From a virus, in the IMG/VR virus record IMGVR_UViG_3300010354_000619, positions 1 to 24,583 of that record: a stretch of DNA of 24,583 nt; one strand, given 5' to 3'. Shown piece by piece: positions 1 to 5,838 of the stretch; position 1 is the stretch's first letter; every line of letters begins with the position of its first letter. The position numbers were made by a program, and so were the translations under genes. The notes beneath the pieces were generated by a model. It was not told where the DNA came from. It did not search any database and saw nothing but the letters and a program-made list of their open reading frames with translations.

Positions 1-115
1 ATCGCTCTAACCAAACCCAATAGCCTTCTATCTCTTGTGGCTTCCAGGCAAATGAAAGTCTTGTTTCAATATCACCTGGCTTTGGTGTAATATTTCTTTT
101 AATCTTAAAGCGCAT
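1..115 (-). CDS. Conserved small phage protein, N-terminal fragment
   Basis: Thirty-eight codons are visible from an ATG at 113-115 before the window ends; the protein begins MRFKIKRNITPKPGD and is still open at base 1. The start overlaps the last codons of the P-loop kinase gene, in the same compact style as the neighbours. The fragment is basic at the N-terminus and ends in an aromatic stretch (GYWVWLER). No domain can be assigned from this much sequence, and the function is unknown. Confidence 0.6.
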   Translation of the reverse strand, partial: MRFKIKRNITPKPGDIETRLSFAWKPQEIEGYWVWLER

Positions 116-512
116 ACTCGCTCCATAGTTCATCTATATTGTATTCAAATCTTGCTCGCATCTTAGCTAGAATGTCTTCAGGAACATTATGCACATTATT
201 GTATGTGCCTTGACAGATAATAACCTGCGGCTTGATATTTAATTCTTTAGCAATTTTAAAATAAGGTCTAAGTTCTTTGGCAGTAGTAAATGTATTTGCC
301 ACAACTACATTATAATCTAATTCAAGATATTCTTTAGTCAATCCTTGACACCATTCATGTGCTTGGCTTAACTTACTAATATCAAAGCTGTAGGCAGGGC
401 CCCAATACATATCCGTCTCAAGATGCTTATAGATTGGGGACTCGCAAAGTGCCTTTGCAAGTGTTGATTTACCTGAGCCTGGCAGGCCTCTTACTAATAT
501 TAGTTCAGTCAT
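105..512 (-). CDS. P-loop NTPase / small kinase-like protein
   Basis: A 135-residue protein starting MTELILVRGLPGSGKST. The Walker A loop GLPGSGKST lies at about residues 9-17 and is followed by an HLETDMYW segment, typical of the small phage AAA/zeta-toxin/polynucleotide-kinase-like ATPases that phosphorylate a nucleotide, nucleic acid end or other small substrate. The frame is open for 38 more codons upstream, but those lie inside the preceding gene. The ATG at 510-512 overlaps that gene's TGA in the usual ATGACTGA pattern, so the shorter start is chosen. The substrate cannot be told from sequence. Confidence 0.8.
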   Translation of the reverse strand: MTELILVRGLPGSGKSTLAKALCESPIYKHLETDMYWGPAYSFDISKLSQAHEWCQGLTKEYLELDYNVVVANTFTTAKELRPYFKIAKELNIKPQVIICQGTYNNVHNVPEDILAKMRARFEYNIDELWSEYAL

Positions 513-774
513 CTGATTGCCACTTCTCTGTTTGTGAGAAACTCTTCTCTTGAATAGTCTTTTCTTTAAATAGCTTGCGAGGGTTACTGCACATTGGGCA
601 ACCAGGATTACCACAATCCATAGCATGGTGCTTGTTGAGACGATGAGGCTCTCTAATTAGTTCATCGTTATACTCTAGTCCATGTTGCTTAGCGATCTTT
701 ACTTGCTTATTGATATGAACTTGGTCTTGATAAAAACGCTTTGTTCTTTTCTCACGATCTTCTTCTTTACTCAT
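505..774 (-). CDS. Conserved phage zinc-finger-like protein
   Basis: An 89-residue protein with a highly charged N-terminal half and a central CGNPGCPMCSNPRK motif (about residues 54-67). Its Cys-x4-Cys-x2-Cys arrangement suggests a small metal-binding knuckle, and it is followed by the KTIQEKSF segment seen in homologues of this family. I recognise the pattern (RxPHRxxKxxAMxCGNPxCxxCxNPRKxxxEKTIQE) as common in T4-like marine phages, where it has no assigned function. ATGA overlap with the upstream gene and a short overlap with the downstream kinase indicate translational coupling. Confidence 0.75.
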   Translation of the reverse strand: MSKEEDREKRTKRFYQDQVHINKQVKIAKQHGLEYNDELIREPHRLNKHHAMDCGNPGCPMCSNPRKLFKEKTIQEKSFSQTEKWQSDD

Positions 775-1163
775 AGTTCACCTCTTTTAAACTTTCTTAA
801 TAGTCTAACGGTACTATCCGGAGTTGCAAATAGTCTTGCTCTAAAAGTGTAACTACCATCCATCATATTCTCTTGTCTTGTAAACTCTACAAGATTATTC
901 TCTATAATTCCTTTGGCTAACCTAATTGCAAGATATTCTTTTATCCAGTTTTCGTTAGTTCCAAAGTCTTCAATGTCTTCTCTCGGCACACGTATGGTTG
1001 CAGTTACCATATTGCCTTTTATCGCTATTTCTGGTTGTATACTTACATCTTGACTATATTGTCTATGTTGTACACCCAACGATGCATGATATGCCTTATT
1101 TAAAGAATCTATTTGATCTTTTGTCAACGACAAAGGTCCTACTTGATTACTATCCATGCTCAT
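771..1163 (-). CDS. Unknown phage protein (130 aa)
   Basis: A soluble, mixed-charge protein with no transmembrane segment or recognisable catalytic motif. Residues 44-75 look like beta strands (alternating hydrophobics around GNMVTATIRVP) and the C-terminus is basic (RLLRKFKRGEL). The ATG at 1161-1163 overlaps the upstream TGA and is preceded by a good SD (GAGGAGG). A second Met two codons in (MSMDS) is possible but less well spaced. The reading frame is convincing; the function is unknown. Confidence 0.65.
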   Translation of the reverse strand: MSMDSNQVGPLSLTKDQIDSLNKAYHASLGVQHRQYSQDVSIQPEIAIKGNMVTATIRVPREDIEDFGTNENWIKEYLAIRLAKGIIENNLVEFTRQENMMDGSYTFRARLFATPDSTVRLLRKFKRGEL

Positions 1164-1681
1164 AATAGACCCTCCTCAGTCTGTGGTGGGGCAGGTGGTT
1201 CTGCACCAGAATACCGATATTCATAGATTGGTTTCTCAGGTACAGTATATGGGAACGTCACAGGTACACGAGATTCATAACAAGTATAATATGATTTAAA
1301 AGGCTCGCCTTCAAACTTCTGCCATTCCCAAAATACTTTACCATCAATATCGTATGCGCCATTATCATCTTTGAATACATGAGATGCACGTTTGTTCTGA
1401 TAAACAGGACCGCTATCATCTGGGCCATATCTAGACACATCATGCCATTCCCAATCCTCTCCTGTCAATGGAGCGATGGGCTCAAACTTAGCCAATCTAC
1501 TGAACAGATTAATTGTATAAGGTGCAGATGTGCCAGAATGTCCCTCATCGTGGAATACTTCTAATAGTTTGAGAACATGATTGCAAATCATCTCTTGCAT
1601 TTCATCTTTATATTCTCCAGCTTCATCTAGCCAGCCTGCGGCTTGAAACTCCATCAAAGCGTGCTTCTCATAATTACTCAA
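1160..1681 (-). CDS. Widespread conserved phage protein, TTG start
   Basis: A 173-residue protein. The central part EGHSGTSAPYTINLFSRLA (about 46-64), then FEPIAPLTGEDWEW, is a block that recurs in many unrelated phages and prophages with no known function. The C-terminus is Pro-rich (EPPAPPQTEE). The start codon is TTG at 1679-1681, overlapping the upstream TGA (TTGA) and preceded by AAGGAG at a 7-base distance, so the rare start is well supported. No membrane segment. It probably acts in the cytoplasm, but the role is unknown. Confidence 0.75.
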   Translation of the reverse strand: MSNYEKHALMEFQAAGWLDEAGEYKDEMQEMICNHVLKLLEVFHDEGHSGTSAPYTINLFSRLAKFEPIAPLTGEDWEWHDVSRYGPDDSGPVYQNKRASHVFKDDNGAYDIDGKVFWEWQKFEGEPFKSYYTCYESRVPVTFPYTVPEKPIYEYRYSGAEPPAPPQTEEGLL

Positions 1682-2040
1682 TTGTATTCTCCTTTTTCAT
1701 TCTTTAATGCGGGTCTACGGCGAAGCATTCGACCAATTTTATATAACCAGGTCCAATCCCACATATGGTGAAATCCAATGAATACTCTCAGATACGGCAC
1801 AACAAAACCAACCGTGATACTATCTGGTGCAAGATTAACTTCAACATTAAAAGAAAAATGTTCTAGTGTCCATATTTGAATAATTAACCAATGAAAATGC
1901 CATCCATTGGCATTCCATTCATCACCCGGACGATATTCAAATCGTGGAACTAAGGGGCAAGCATCATTACACCAAAGTTGATGTAAGGGATAATGTTCCC
2001 ACCAATTTAATTCTCTTTTACATACAATATCTTCGTTCAT
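1678..2040 (-). CDS. Trp/His-rich conserved phage protein
   Basis: A 120-residue protein unusually rich in Trp, His and Phe (for example HFHWLIIQIWTLEHFSF at about 48-64). One or two hydrophobic stretches (50-66 and 77-92) could sit against a membrane, and the C-terminus is basic (RMLRRRPALKNEKG). It is coupled by ATGA to the 49-residue membrane peptide upstream and by TTGA to the gene downstream. I recognise the FHWL...WTLEHF pattern as a recurring phage family without a known function. Confidence 0.65.
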   Translation of the reverse strand: MNEDIVCKRELNWWEHYPLHQLWCNDACPLVPRFEYRPGDEWNANGWHFHWLIIQIWTLEHFSFNVEVNLAPDSITVGFVVPYLRVFIGFHHMWDWTWLYKIGRMLRRRPALKNEKGEYN

Positions 2041-2186
2041 ACTTTATGATGTTCAAAGCAAGCAGGAAGCCATCCGCATAGTGCGATTAGAAAGGCATAG
2101 CCTGCTGTCGTATCCCAATAAAAATATGTTTGGATTGCACAAACTAGTGTGATAAAGATAGCAATATATTTCATAAAAGTGCTCAT
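2037..2186 (-). CDS. Small membrane protein (49 aa)
   Basis: A 49-residue ORF beginning MSTFMKYIAIFITLVCAIQ and ending CFEHHKV. Hydrophobic residues 5-24 form one membrane helix and about 28-43 a second, shorter one. Start and stop both use the four-base ATGA overlap with the flanking genes (2183-2186 and 2037-2040), which is strong evidence that it is real despite its size. Function unknown; a role at the inner membrane is an inference from hydrophobicity. Confidence 0.6.
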   Translation of the reverse strand: MSTFMKYIAIFITLVCAIQTYFYWDTTAGYAFLIALCGWLPACFEHHKV

Positions 2187-2410
2187 AATGGTTTCCCATA
2201 AAATAGTTTATCGTATTCTTTCTTACTAATCTTTTTATAGGTAACAGACTTAACTGACCTTAAAGATTTTTGAAAGTCTAGAAGTGATCTAAGATTAAAT
2301 CCCCTTGCAGGAATCTTAAACTTAAATTGGTTTTGGACTACATCCATTTGAATGTAGTCCTCTCGTTGTACTTTAGTTTCCTTCGTTGAATCTTTTGTGG
2401 ATTGTCGCAA
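2183..2410 (-). CDS. Small basic phage protein, start ambiguous
   Basis: A 75-residue lysine-rich protein; the recognisable core is FKFKIPARGFNLRSLLDFQKSL (about 29-50), of a type seen in other marine T4-like phages, function unknown. Two starts compete. The TTG at 2408-2410 has AAGGAG seven bases upstream, the same SD and spacing as the TTG-started gene at 1681, but lies 38 bases inside the upstream gene. The ATG at 2345-2347 (54 residues) has GAGAGGA ten bases upstream and sits just past the upstream stop. The first 21 residues are polar and low-complexity, so the shorter form would keep the whole core. Confidence 0.55.
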   Translation of the reverse strand: MRQSTKDSTKETKVQREDYIQMDVVQNQFKFKIPARGFNLRSLLDFQKSLRSVKSVTYKKISKKEYDKLFYGKPL

Positions 2411-2615
2411 TTGCTCGCTCCTTAAAGAACTCTAGCATACCTGCGTCAAATGTAGTGAGTTTCTTTTCACGAACATCTGTGTTTTCTATTGCAAGAATAC
2501 ATTCTTTTATAATGGCCTCGGCAAAATTACTGATTGCCTGAGAATCCCATGCATCAGGAGTACCATCGCAATACATACCATTTAGATATGCTAAATGATC
2601 TATTTTAGGTTTCAT
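2373..2615 (-). CDS. Conserved phage protein (80 aa)
   Basis: Starts MKPKIDHLAYLNGM. The segment ISNFAEAIIKECI (about 28-40) belongs to a helix recurring in many short phage proteins (FAExIIxEC pattern), followed by a C-terminal FKERAIATIHKRF helix. The frame extends 27 codons further upstream, but the ATG at 2613-2615 has an excellent SD (AGAGGAGA) and overlaps the TGA of the upstream 55-residue gene, so this start is preferred. No catalytic residues are recognisable. Function unknown. Confidence 0.65.
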   Translation of the reverse strand: MKPKIDHLAYLNGMYCDGTPDAWDSQAISNFAEAIIKECILAIENTDVREKKLTTFDAGMLEFFKERAIATIHKRFNEGN

Positions 2616-2779
2616 ACTATCTCCTCTACTATACCGAGTCCTTCTGCAAAAATAAGCAAGAAGCCGGCAAGGAATAAGTTGCCGTAGATTAAGCATCCGC
2701 CTGCGCCGATGCGTACAATACTCTTTACAAGGCTCACATAAAAGTGGCCTTTACTTGTGTCTTTGGGTTGGATGTTCAT
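2612..2779 (-). CDS. Small conserved membrane protein (55 aa)
   Basis: The ORF begins MNIQPKDTSKGHFYVSLVKS, continues with a glycine-containing hydrophobic segment (about 21-47, IVRIGAGGCLIYGNLFLAGFLLIFAE) and ends GLGIVEEIV. It is bounded by ATGA overlaps on both sides (2776-2779 and 2612-2615). The Met-Asn-Ile-Gln-Pro-Lys-Asp start is a pattern I associate with small membrane proteins of marine T4-like phages. One long or two short membrane helices. Function unknown. Confidence 0.65.
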   Translation of the reverse strand: MNIQPKDTSKGHFYVSLVKSIVRIGAGGCLIYGNLFLAGFLLIFAEGLGIVEEIV

Positions 2780-3000
2780 AGCATAAATTGCTTTAGTACT
2801 TCACGAGCTTGCTCATAGCTTTCTTCTTTCTTCTCGGAAGTATTTTCCATTAGAAGAAGAGCCAGATCATTAGCCATTACTTTGTCGTGAAATTTAAGAG
2901 AATCATACCAATCTTGAAAATCTTCAAGATTATTTAGACTCCACATAATGTTAAGCATGTCTACCTGCTCTTTAGTGAGGCCTTCAATAACGTAGTTCAT
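2776..3000 (-). CDS. Small acidic conserved phage protein
   Basis: A 74-residue acidic, helical protein with LTKEQVDMLNIMWSLNNLEDFQDWYDSL near the N-terminus, a pattern seen in small unknown proteins of marine T4-like phages. It is the first gene after a strong sigma70-type promoter (3026-3054), with AAAGGA as SD, so it probably heads an early transcript covering the small-gene cluster down to base 1. No membrane or catalytic features. Confidence 0.65.
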   Translation of the reverse strand: MNYVIEGLTKEQVDMLNIMWSLNNLEDFQDWYDSLKFHDKVMANDLALLLMENTSEKKEESYEQAREVLKQFML

Positions 3001-3025
3001 AGTAATTCCTTTGTGGATATACTTT

Positions 3026-3054
3026 ATTATATAGTCTTAAGTATTTAAGGTCAA
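3026..3054 (-). promoter_or_regulatory. Sigma70-type promoter for the small-gene cluster
   Basis: On the minus strand TTGACC (3049-3054) and TATAAT (3026-3031) are separated by exactly 17 bases. The start point would fall near 3019, some 20 bases upstream of the ATG at 3000. The -35 hexamer contains the stop codon of the small ORF at 3051-3188. This fits host RNA polymerase and early expression. Confidence 0.8.
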
Positions 3055-3188
3055 CCGATAACCCTTTTGTCTGTAGGGTTACTTTTATCCATAATCTGGG
3101 GGATTTGCATAGTTTTGAATGGCGGCACAGGCACATTCAAAATGCTAGATAATACGAACGTATTTGCGTTAGTATATGAGTATTTCAT
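3051..3188 (-). CDS. Possible small protein (45 aa)
   Basis: The ORF begins MKYSYTNANTFVLSS, contains a Pro-rich middle (VPVPPFKTMQIPQIM) and ends DKRVIG. Its ATG overlaps the stop of the 44-residue gene upstream (ATGA at 3185-3188), and its TGA lies inside the -35 box of the promoter at 3026-3054. The coupling argues that it is translated. Small size and lack of any familiar motif keep confidence low. Without it, 3055-3184 would be non-coding. Confidence 0.4.
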   Translation of the reverse strand: MKYSYTNANTFVLSSILNVPVPPFKTMQIPQIMDKSNPTDKRVIG

Positions 3189-3319
3189 TTGTCTTTATAA
3201 TACATGAAAAGCTTGACAAAATAAGCAAACTGTATTGGACTATGCTCGGGGTCAGGCAACCTATCTCCCCAGCGTTGTTTCATTTGCTCATAGATGTCAA
3301 GCATTTCTTTCTCCGTCAT
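3185..3319 (-). CDS. Small conserved phage protein (44 aa)
   Basis: Starts MTEKEMLDIYEQMKQRWGDRLPDPE and ends FVKLFMYYKDK. The ATG overlaps the last codons of the metallophosphoesterase gene (3316-3319) and the TGA overlaps the next start. The amphipathic first helix, the WGDRLPDP turn and the second aromatic helix resemble short unknown proteins of marine T4-like phages. Function unknown. Confidence 0.55.
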   Translation of the reverse strand: MTEKEMLDIYEQMKQRWGDRLPDPEHSPIQFAYFVKLFMYYKDK

Positions 3320-4131
3320 ACTTCAAATACCTTTAGAGTAAAATTATCTGCGCAAGCCTCATGACCAATATAGCCACGTGGATTACAGACAACTCGTGTA
3401 GAACCGATCATATAATCAAACTCATCGTGAGTATGACCATGTGTCCATAATTTAATCTGAGGATTATCTAAAATAAGATCACTCAAGTCTGAACTATAGC
3501 CACCGTTCATAATATGATCTGTAGCATATCGAGGTTTGATACTTGCCTTACTAGGTGCATGGTGACCAACAACGACAAACTTCTCATCGTGTTTACCTTC
3601 AACCTTAGTACGAATAAGTTCCTTCATCTTATTATGCTCATCTACAGCATCTTCTGGGGAAAATTTTGCCGGACGAGTATGAAACTCTCCCTCTGTATCA
3701 CGATAATTAACTACATTACTTCCATGCATGATTATTCTAAAATCATTCATCATCCTTGTCATTTGATTTAATGTAATTGGGTCGCCTTTGTTCATATCAG
3801 TCCATAGCGTACCGCCGATAAAGGTTACATCATTTACCTTTAGACATTCATTATCAAGTATGTGTAGATTTTCTAAATGACTAAATTTAGATTTTAGAAG
3901 TGGCACTGTCTGTGTAAATGTACCATGGTAGTGTTCGTGATTGCCCATGATATAAACTACATAAGGAAAGCGTTCGCAGCATTCTTTAAAGAATAGCTGT
4001 ACTTTATCCGAGTCTACGTCATAAGCAACGCAAATATCTCCAGACAAAATTAGTACATCTGCGTTATCAGTATTTTCTAACGAAATAGGTCCGAACTCAA
4101 TATGAAGATCAGACGCCAGTGCCACTTTCAT
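3316..4131 (-). CDS. Calcineurin-like metallophosphoesterase
   Basis: A 271-residue protein with all the metal-binding motifs of the calcineurin-like phosphoesterase fold in order: SDLH (7-10), SGD (30-32), GNHE (63-66), VGHH (188-191) and HGHTH (231-235). These ligate a two-metal centre that hydrolyses phosphomonoesters or phosphodiesters. Length and motif spacing are normal for the family, so the enzyme should be active. Possible substrates include nucleotides, nucleic acid ends or signalling nucleotides; sequence does not decide. The SD is weak (GTGAGA) and the gene lies 7 bases after the membrane protein gene, so it may depend on read-through from the lysin promoter. Confidence 0.9.
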   Translation of the reverse strand: MKVALASDLHIEFGPISLENTDNADVLILSGDICVAYDVDSDKVQLFFKECCERFPYVVYIMGNHEHYHGTFTQTVPLLKSKFSHLENLHILDNECLKVNDVTFIGGTLWTDMNKGDPITLNQMTRMMNDFRIIMHGSNVVNYRDTEGEFHTRPAKFSPEDAVDEHNKMKELIRTKVEGKHDEKFVVVGHHAPSKASIKPRYATDHIMNGGYSSDLSDLILDNPQIKLWTHGHTHDEFDYMIGSTRVVCNPRGYIGHEACADNFTLKVFEV

Positions 4132-4138
4132 AATTATC

Positions 4139-4435
4139 TCACTTAAATAAAATCATTCCCATTAATGTTGCCTGCCCAATAAATCCTAGACCAATTGTGA
4201 TGATGTTTAGCATATCCTTTAGAACAATTGCTCGGCAGAATAATAACAATAAACCTCCCCAGACAAAGAGTATAACATCTAAGCTAGGTGTGCGGTCGCT
4301 AAGACCAGTGATCAAAGCCAATAGTGTAGGTAGTGTAGCACAATGAATAACTATTGCTGCTAGCCAACCAAGTGTTTCGGCAGAAATTTTGTAGATATGT
4401 TCATTAAGAAAATTACGAAATCCGTTTATGTTCAC
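4139..4435 (-). CDS. Small multi-spanning membrane protein, GTG start
   Basis: A 98-residue protein with three probable membrane helices (about 21-45, 51-70 and 74-97) after a short amphipathic N-terminus. The frame is open 19 codons further upstream, but the GTG at 4433-4435 overlaps the stop of the lysin gene (GTGA) and has GGAG seven bases before it, so this start is preferred. Translation is probably coupled to the lysin. Position directly behind a cell-wall hydrolase makes a holin or holin-like role possible, but there is no motif proof, and conserved membrane proteins of this type in marine phages have no known function. Confidence 0.65.
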   Translation of the reverse strand: MNINGFRNFLNEHIYKISAETLGWLAAIVIHCATLPTLLALITGLSDRTPSLDVILFVWGGLLLLFCRAIVLKDMLNIITIGLGFIGQATLMGMILFK

Positions 4436-5007
4436 GTTCTTTCTCCATAAAAAATATGTCGACCGATCTTTTCGATCTTTGGCTTTTTCCAATTAGGGTT
4501 CACGTAGTCAGCGTGATAATAAAGAGCATTGCTAAGTGAAGGTAGTCTAAATTTTTCAAATAGAACTTTCTTTGCAACTGTCTCACTTTCTTTCCACATT
4601 TCCTGGTGAACTGCGTGGGTTTTGTGTAGGGTTTCGCAATACCAACTGAATTGACAAATTACCTTTTGGTAAATAACATTCTTTTGATATACTACACCGC
4701 ATACACTATCAGCAAACTTGCCAGATTCAACTCTATTTAGAGTAACCTGTGCGACACCTACTTTACCTTCAAACGGCTCACTTGCCGCTTCCCAATAGAT
4801 GTTTCGTGTTAAACATTCTAGTTGTCTAATACTATCATCTGCGCTGGAAATATTATATCCGTAGTTTTTCGTTTGCTTAAGTTTATCTAATTTTTGATTG
4901 CACACAAGGGCTGTTATAGCTAGAATTGCAATTAACCCTGTCGTTTTTAAGATTTTGGCTATCAAGCGGACAACATCGCTGTTGTCGCTTTTCAAACTTA
5001 CATCCAT
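4432..5007 (-). CDS. SleB-type cell wall hydrolase with N-terminal membrane anchor
   Basis: A 191-residue protein. Residues 64-175 match the Hydrolase_2/SleB family: CLTRNIYWEAASEPFEGKV with the probable catalytic Glu at 73, then VAQVTLNRV, the conserved CQFSWYC (118-124) and YYHADYVNPNW (163-173). This family cleaves peptidoglycan glycan strands. The N-terminus has a basic stretch and one hydrophobic helix (about 22-36, TTGLIAILAITALVC) without a clear cleavage site, consistent with a signal-anchor or signal-arrest-release lysin exported by the host Sec system. SD is TAGGAG. The gene has its own sigma70-type promoter (5059-5087) and a structured leader. Confidence 0.85.
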   Translation of the reverse strand: MDVSLKSDNSDVVRLIAKILKTTGLIAILAITALVCNQKLDKLKQTKNYGYNISSADDSIRQLECLTRNIYWEAASEPFEGKVGVAQVTLNRVESGKFADSVCGVVYQKNVIYQKVICQFSWYCETLHKTHAVHQEMWKESETVAKKVLFEKFRLPSLSNALYYHADYVNPNWKKPKIEKIGRHIFYGERT

Positions 5008-5013
5008 CGATTT

Positions 5014-5045
5014 CTCCTATTTTGATAAGAATCGGAGTGATTCTT
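5014..5045 (-). promoter_or_regulatory. Leader hairpin with anti-SD loop before the lysin gene
   Basis: On the minus strand a perfect 7-bp stem (AAGAATC at 5039-5045 with GATTCTT at 5027-5033) closes a 5-base loop, ACTCC (5034-5038). The loop can pair with the GGAG of the lysin SD (5014-5017) nine bases downstream of the stem, which would form a pseudoknot masking the SD. Stem and complementarity are seen directly; the regulatory role is inferred. Confidence 0.45.
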
Positions 5046-5058
5046 TACTCACACGACA

Positions 5059-5087
5059 ATTATATTATACATTTTGGAAGAAGTCAA
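5059..5087 (-). promoter_or_regulatory. Sigma70-type promoter for the lysin gene
   Basis: TTGACT (5082-5087) and TATAAT (5059-5064) on the minus strand are 17 bases apart. A second overlapping TATAAT lies five bases upstream. The -35 falls in the last codons of the preceding gene and the start point near 5052 would leave a leader of about 45 bases before the ATG at 5007. Confidence 0.75.
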
Positions 5088-5694
5088 GCGTCGTTGGCTC
5101 TTCTCCCTGCTTAGGTTGATATTGTATTATATGTTGTTCAATGTCTCGACCATCTAAAAATTGAAATCTTCTAGGTAAAATTGTTATACCTTCTTTAGAA
5201 TCTTTCCAAGTCTGATTAGCTTCATCCCAATATTCAAAAGGATATCCTGGGCTAGGAATAGGGGCTTCCCAAATACCTGTTTCAGTATTTTTTACCCAAC
5301 TATCAAATCCTTGTCTTGCATATTCGCCATTTACTTGGCCCCATGTGTTATTTTCATAATCCCAAATCCAATCTATTTGAGAAGGTGGGTCTATATCGTT
5401 AGGATTATTTTGATCTCTGGAGACCCAGTCAGCAATATTTAAATCTATAAGAAGATGTTTATACTTGGGGATAGGCATGAATATGTCGTGTTGTCTGTAA
5501 TATCTATAACCTACGCATGCAAAATTTCCACGAAACGGAGTACCCCCCAAAAGGTGCGTATTTCTATGTGTATTATAACTAGTTTGAATCCAGTTCGCAG
5601 GATCTCCCATTGCTCCAGAATCAATAAAATCTTGTTCTGCAACTATTACGTTGTGTACTATTCCTGCGCCGTCTATTCCAGCAAAATGTGCCAT
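5065..5694 (-). CDS. Probable virion-associated protein
   Basis: A 209-residue protein starting MAHFAGIDGAGIVHNVIVAEQDFID. It carries the NWIQTSYNT...FRGNFACVGYRY block (about 34-65) typical of proteins encoded near tail-fibre genes of marine T4-like phages, followed by several Trp-containing beta segments (WIWDYENNTW, GIWEAPIPSPGYP, YEYWDEANQTWKD-like repeats). No signal or membrane segment. A late-type AATAAATA box lies about 40 bases upstream and the SD is AAGGGGA, fitting late expression. It is probably a structural or tail-associated protein; the exact role is unknown. Confidence 0.65.
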   Translation of the reverse strand: MAHFAGIDGAGIVHNVIVAEQDFIDSGAMGDPANWIQTSYNTHRNTHLLGGTPFRGNFACVGYRYYRQHDIFMPIPKYKHLLIDLNIADWVSRDQNNPNDIDPPSQIDWIWDYENNTWGQVNGEYARQGFDSWVKNTETGIWEAPIPSPGYPFEYWDEANQTWKDSKEGITILPRRFQFLDGRDIEQHIIQYQPKQGEEPTTLDFFQNV

Positions 5695-5730
5695 TTTATC
5701 CCCTTGATAACAAGTATCTATATGATATAA

Positions 5731-5738
5731 TATTTATT
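5731..5738 (-). promoter_or_regulatory. T4-like late promoter box
   Basis: AATAAATA on the minus strand, in the context GATAATAAATATT, one base from the T4 late consensus TATAAATA. It lies just past the terminator at 5753-5776 and about 37 bases before the ATG at 5694, the right place to restart late transcription for that gene. Confidence 0.5.
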
Positions 5739-5752
5739 ATCTAGTAAACTAT

Positions 5753-5776
5753 AAAAAAAGGACCTTTCGGCCCTTT
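5753..5776 (-). terminator. Rho-independent terminator
   Basis: On the minus strand AAAGGGCC (5769-5776), a GAAA tetraloop and GGTCCTTT (5757-5764) form an 8-bp stem with one G-U pair, followed by a run of T. It separates the gene at 5839-6549 from the one at 5065-5694 and is the only clear intrinsic terminator in the window. Confidence 0.9.
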
Positions 5777-5822
5777 AGTACTGGTTACGAGTTCCAGCGG
5801 CACCCTATCGTTGTGCCCGGTT
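5753..5822 (-). ncRNA. Candidate small structured phage RNA
   Basis: Between a TATAAATA late promoter (5828-5835) and the terminator lies about 45 bases with no ORF but clear pairing: CGG-GCAC with GTGCCG around an AACGATAG-type loop (one bulged G), then CTGG...CCAG, then the terminator hairpin. A transcript of roughly 70 bases would be almost fully folded. It does not match a tRNA (no acceptor stem, no T-loop). It could also be only the structured 3' end of the upstream mRNA. Confidence 0.4.
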
Positions 5823-5827
5823 TATAT

Positions 5828-5835
5828 TATTTATA
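5828..5835 (-). promoter_or_regulatory. T4-like late promoter TATAAATA
   Basis: An exact match to the T4 late consensus TATAAATA on the minus strand, in the context GTATAAATAATATAAACC. It lies immediately after the stop codon of the gene at 5839-6549 and about 50 bases ahead of the terminator, so its only product would be the short RNA at 5753-5822 or a read-through transcript. Confidence 0.55.
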
Positions 5836-5838
5836 CAC

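Noticed and set aside
3060-3080. Hairpin AACCCT...AGGGTT as a terminator before the promoter at 3026-3054
   Set aside because: Only a 6-bp stem with a 9-base loop and no T-run on the minus strand; it also lies in a possible small ORF.
3205-3250. Plus-strand TTGACA at about 3213 as a promoter for an antisense transcript
   Set aside because: No acceptable -10 box at 16-18 bases and no plus-strand gene follows.
5753-5822. A tRNA in the stretch between 5840 and 5753
   Set aside because: No acceptor stem, anticodon arm or T-loop can be built; only simple hairpins and a terminator. I saw no tRNA elsewhere in the window.
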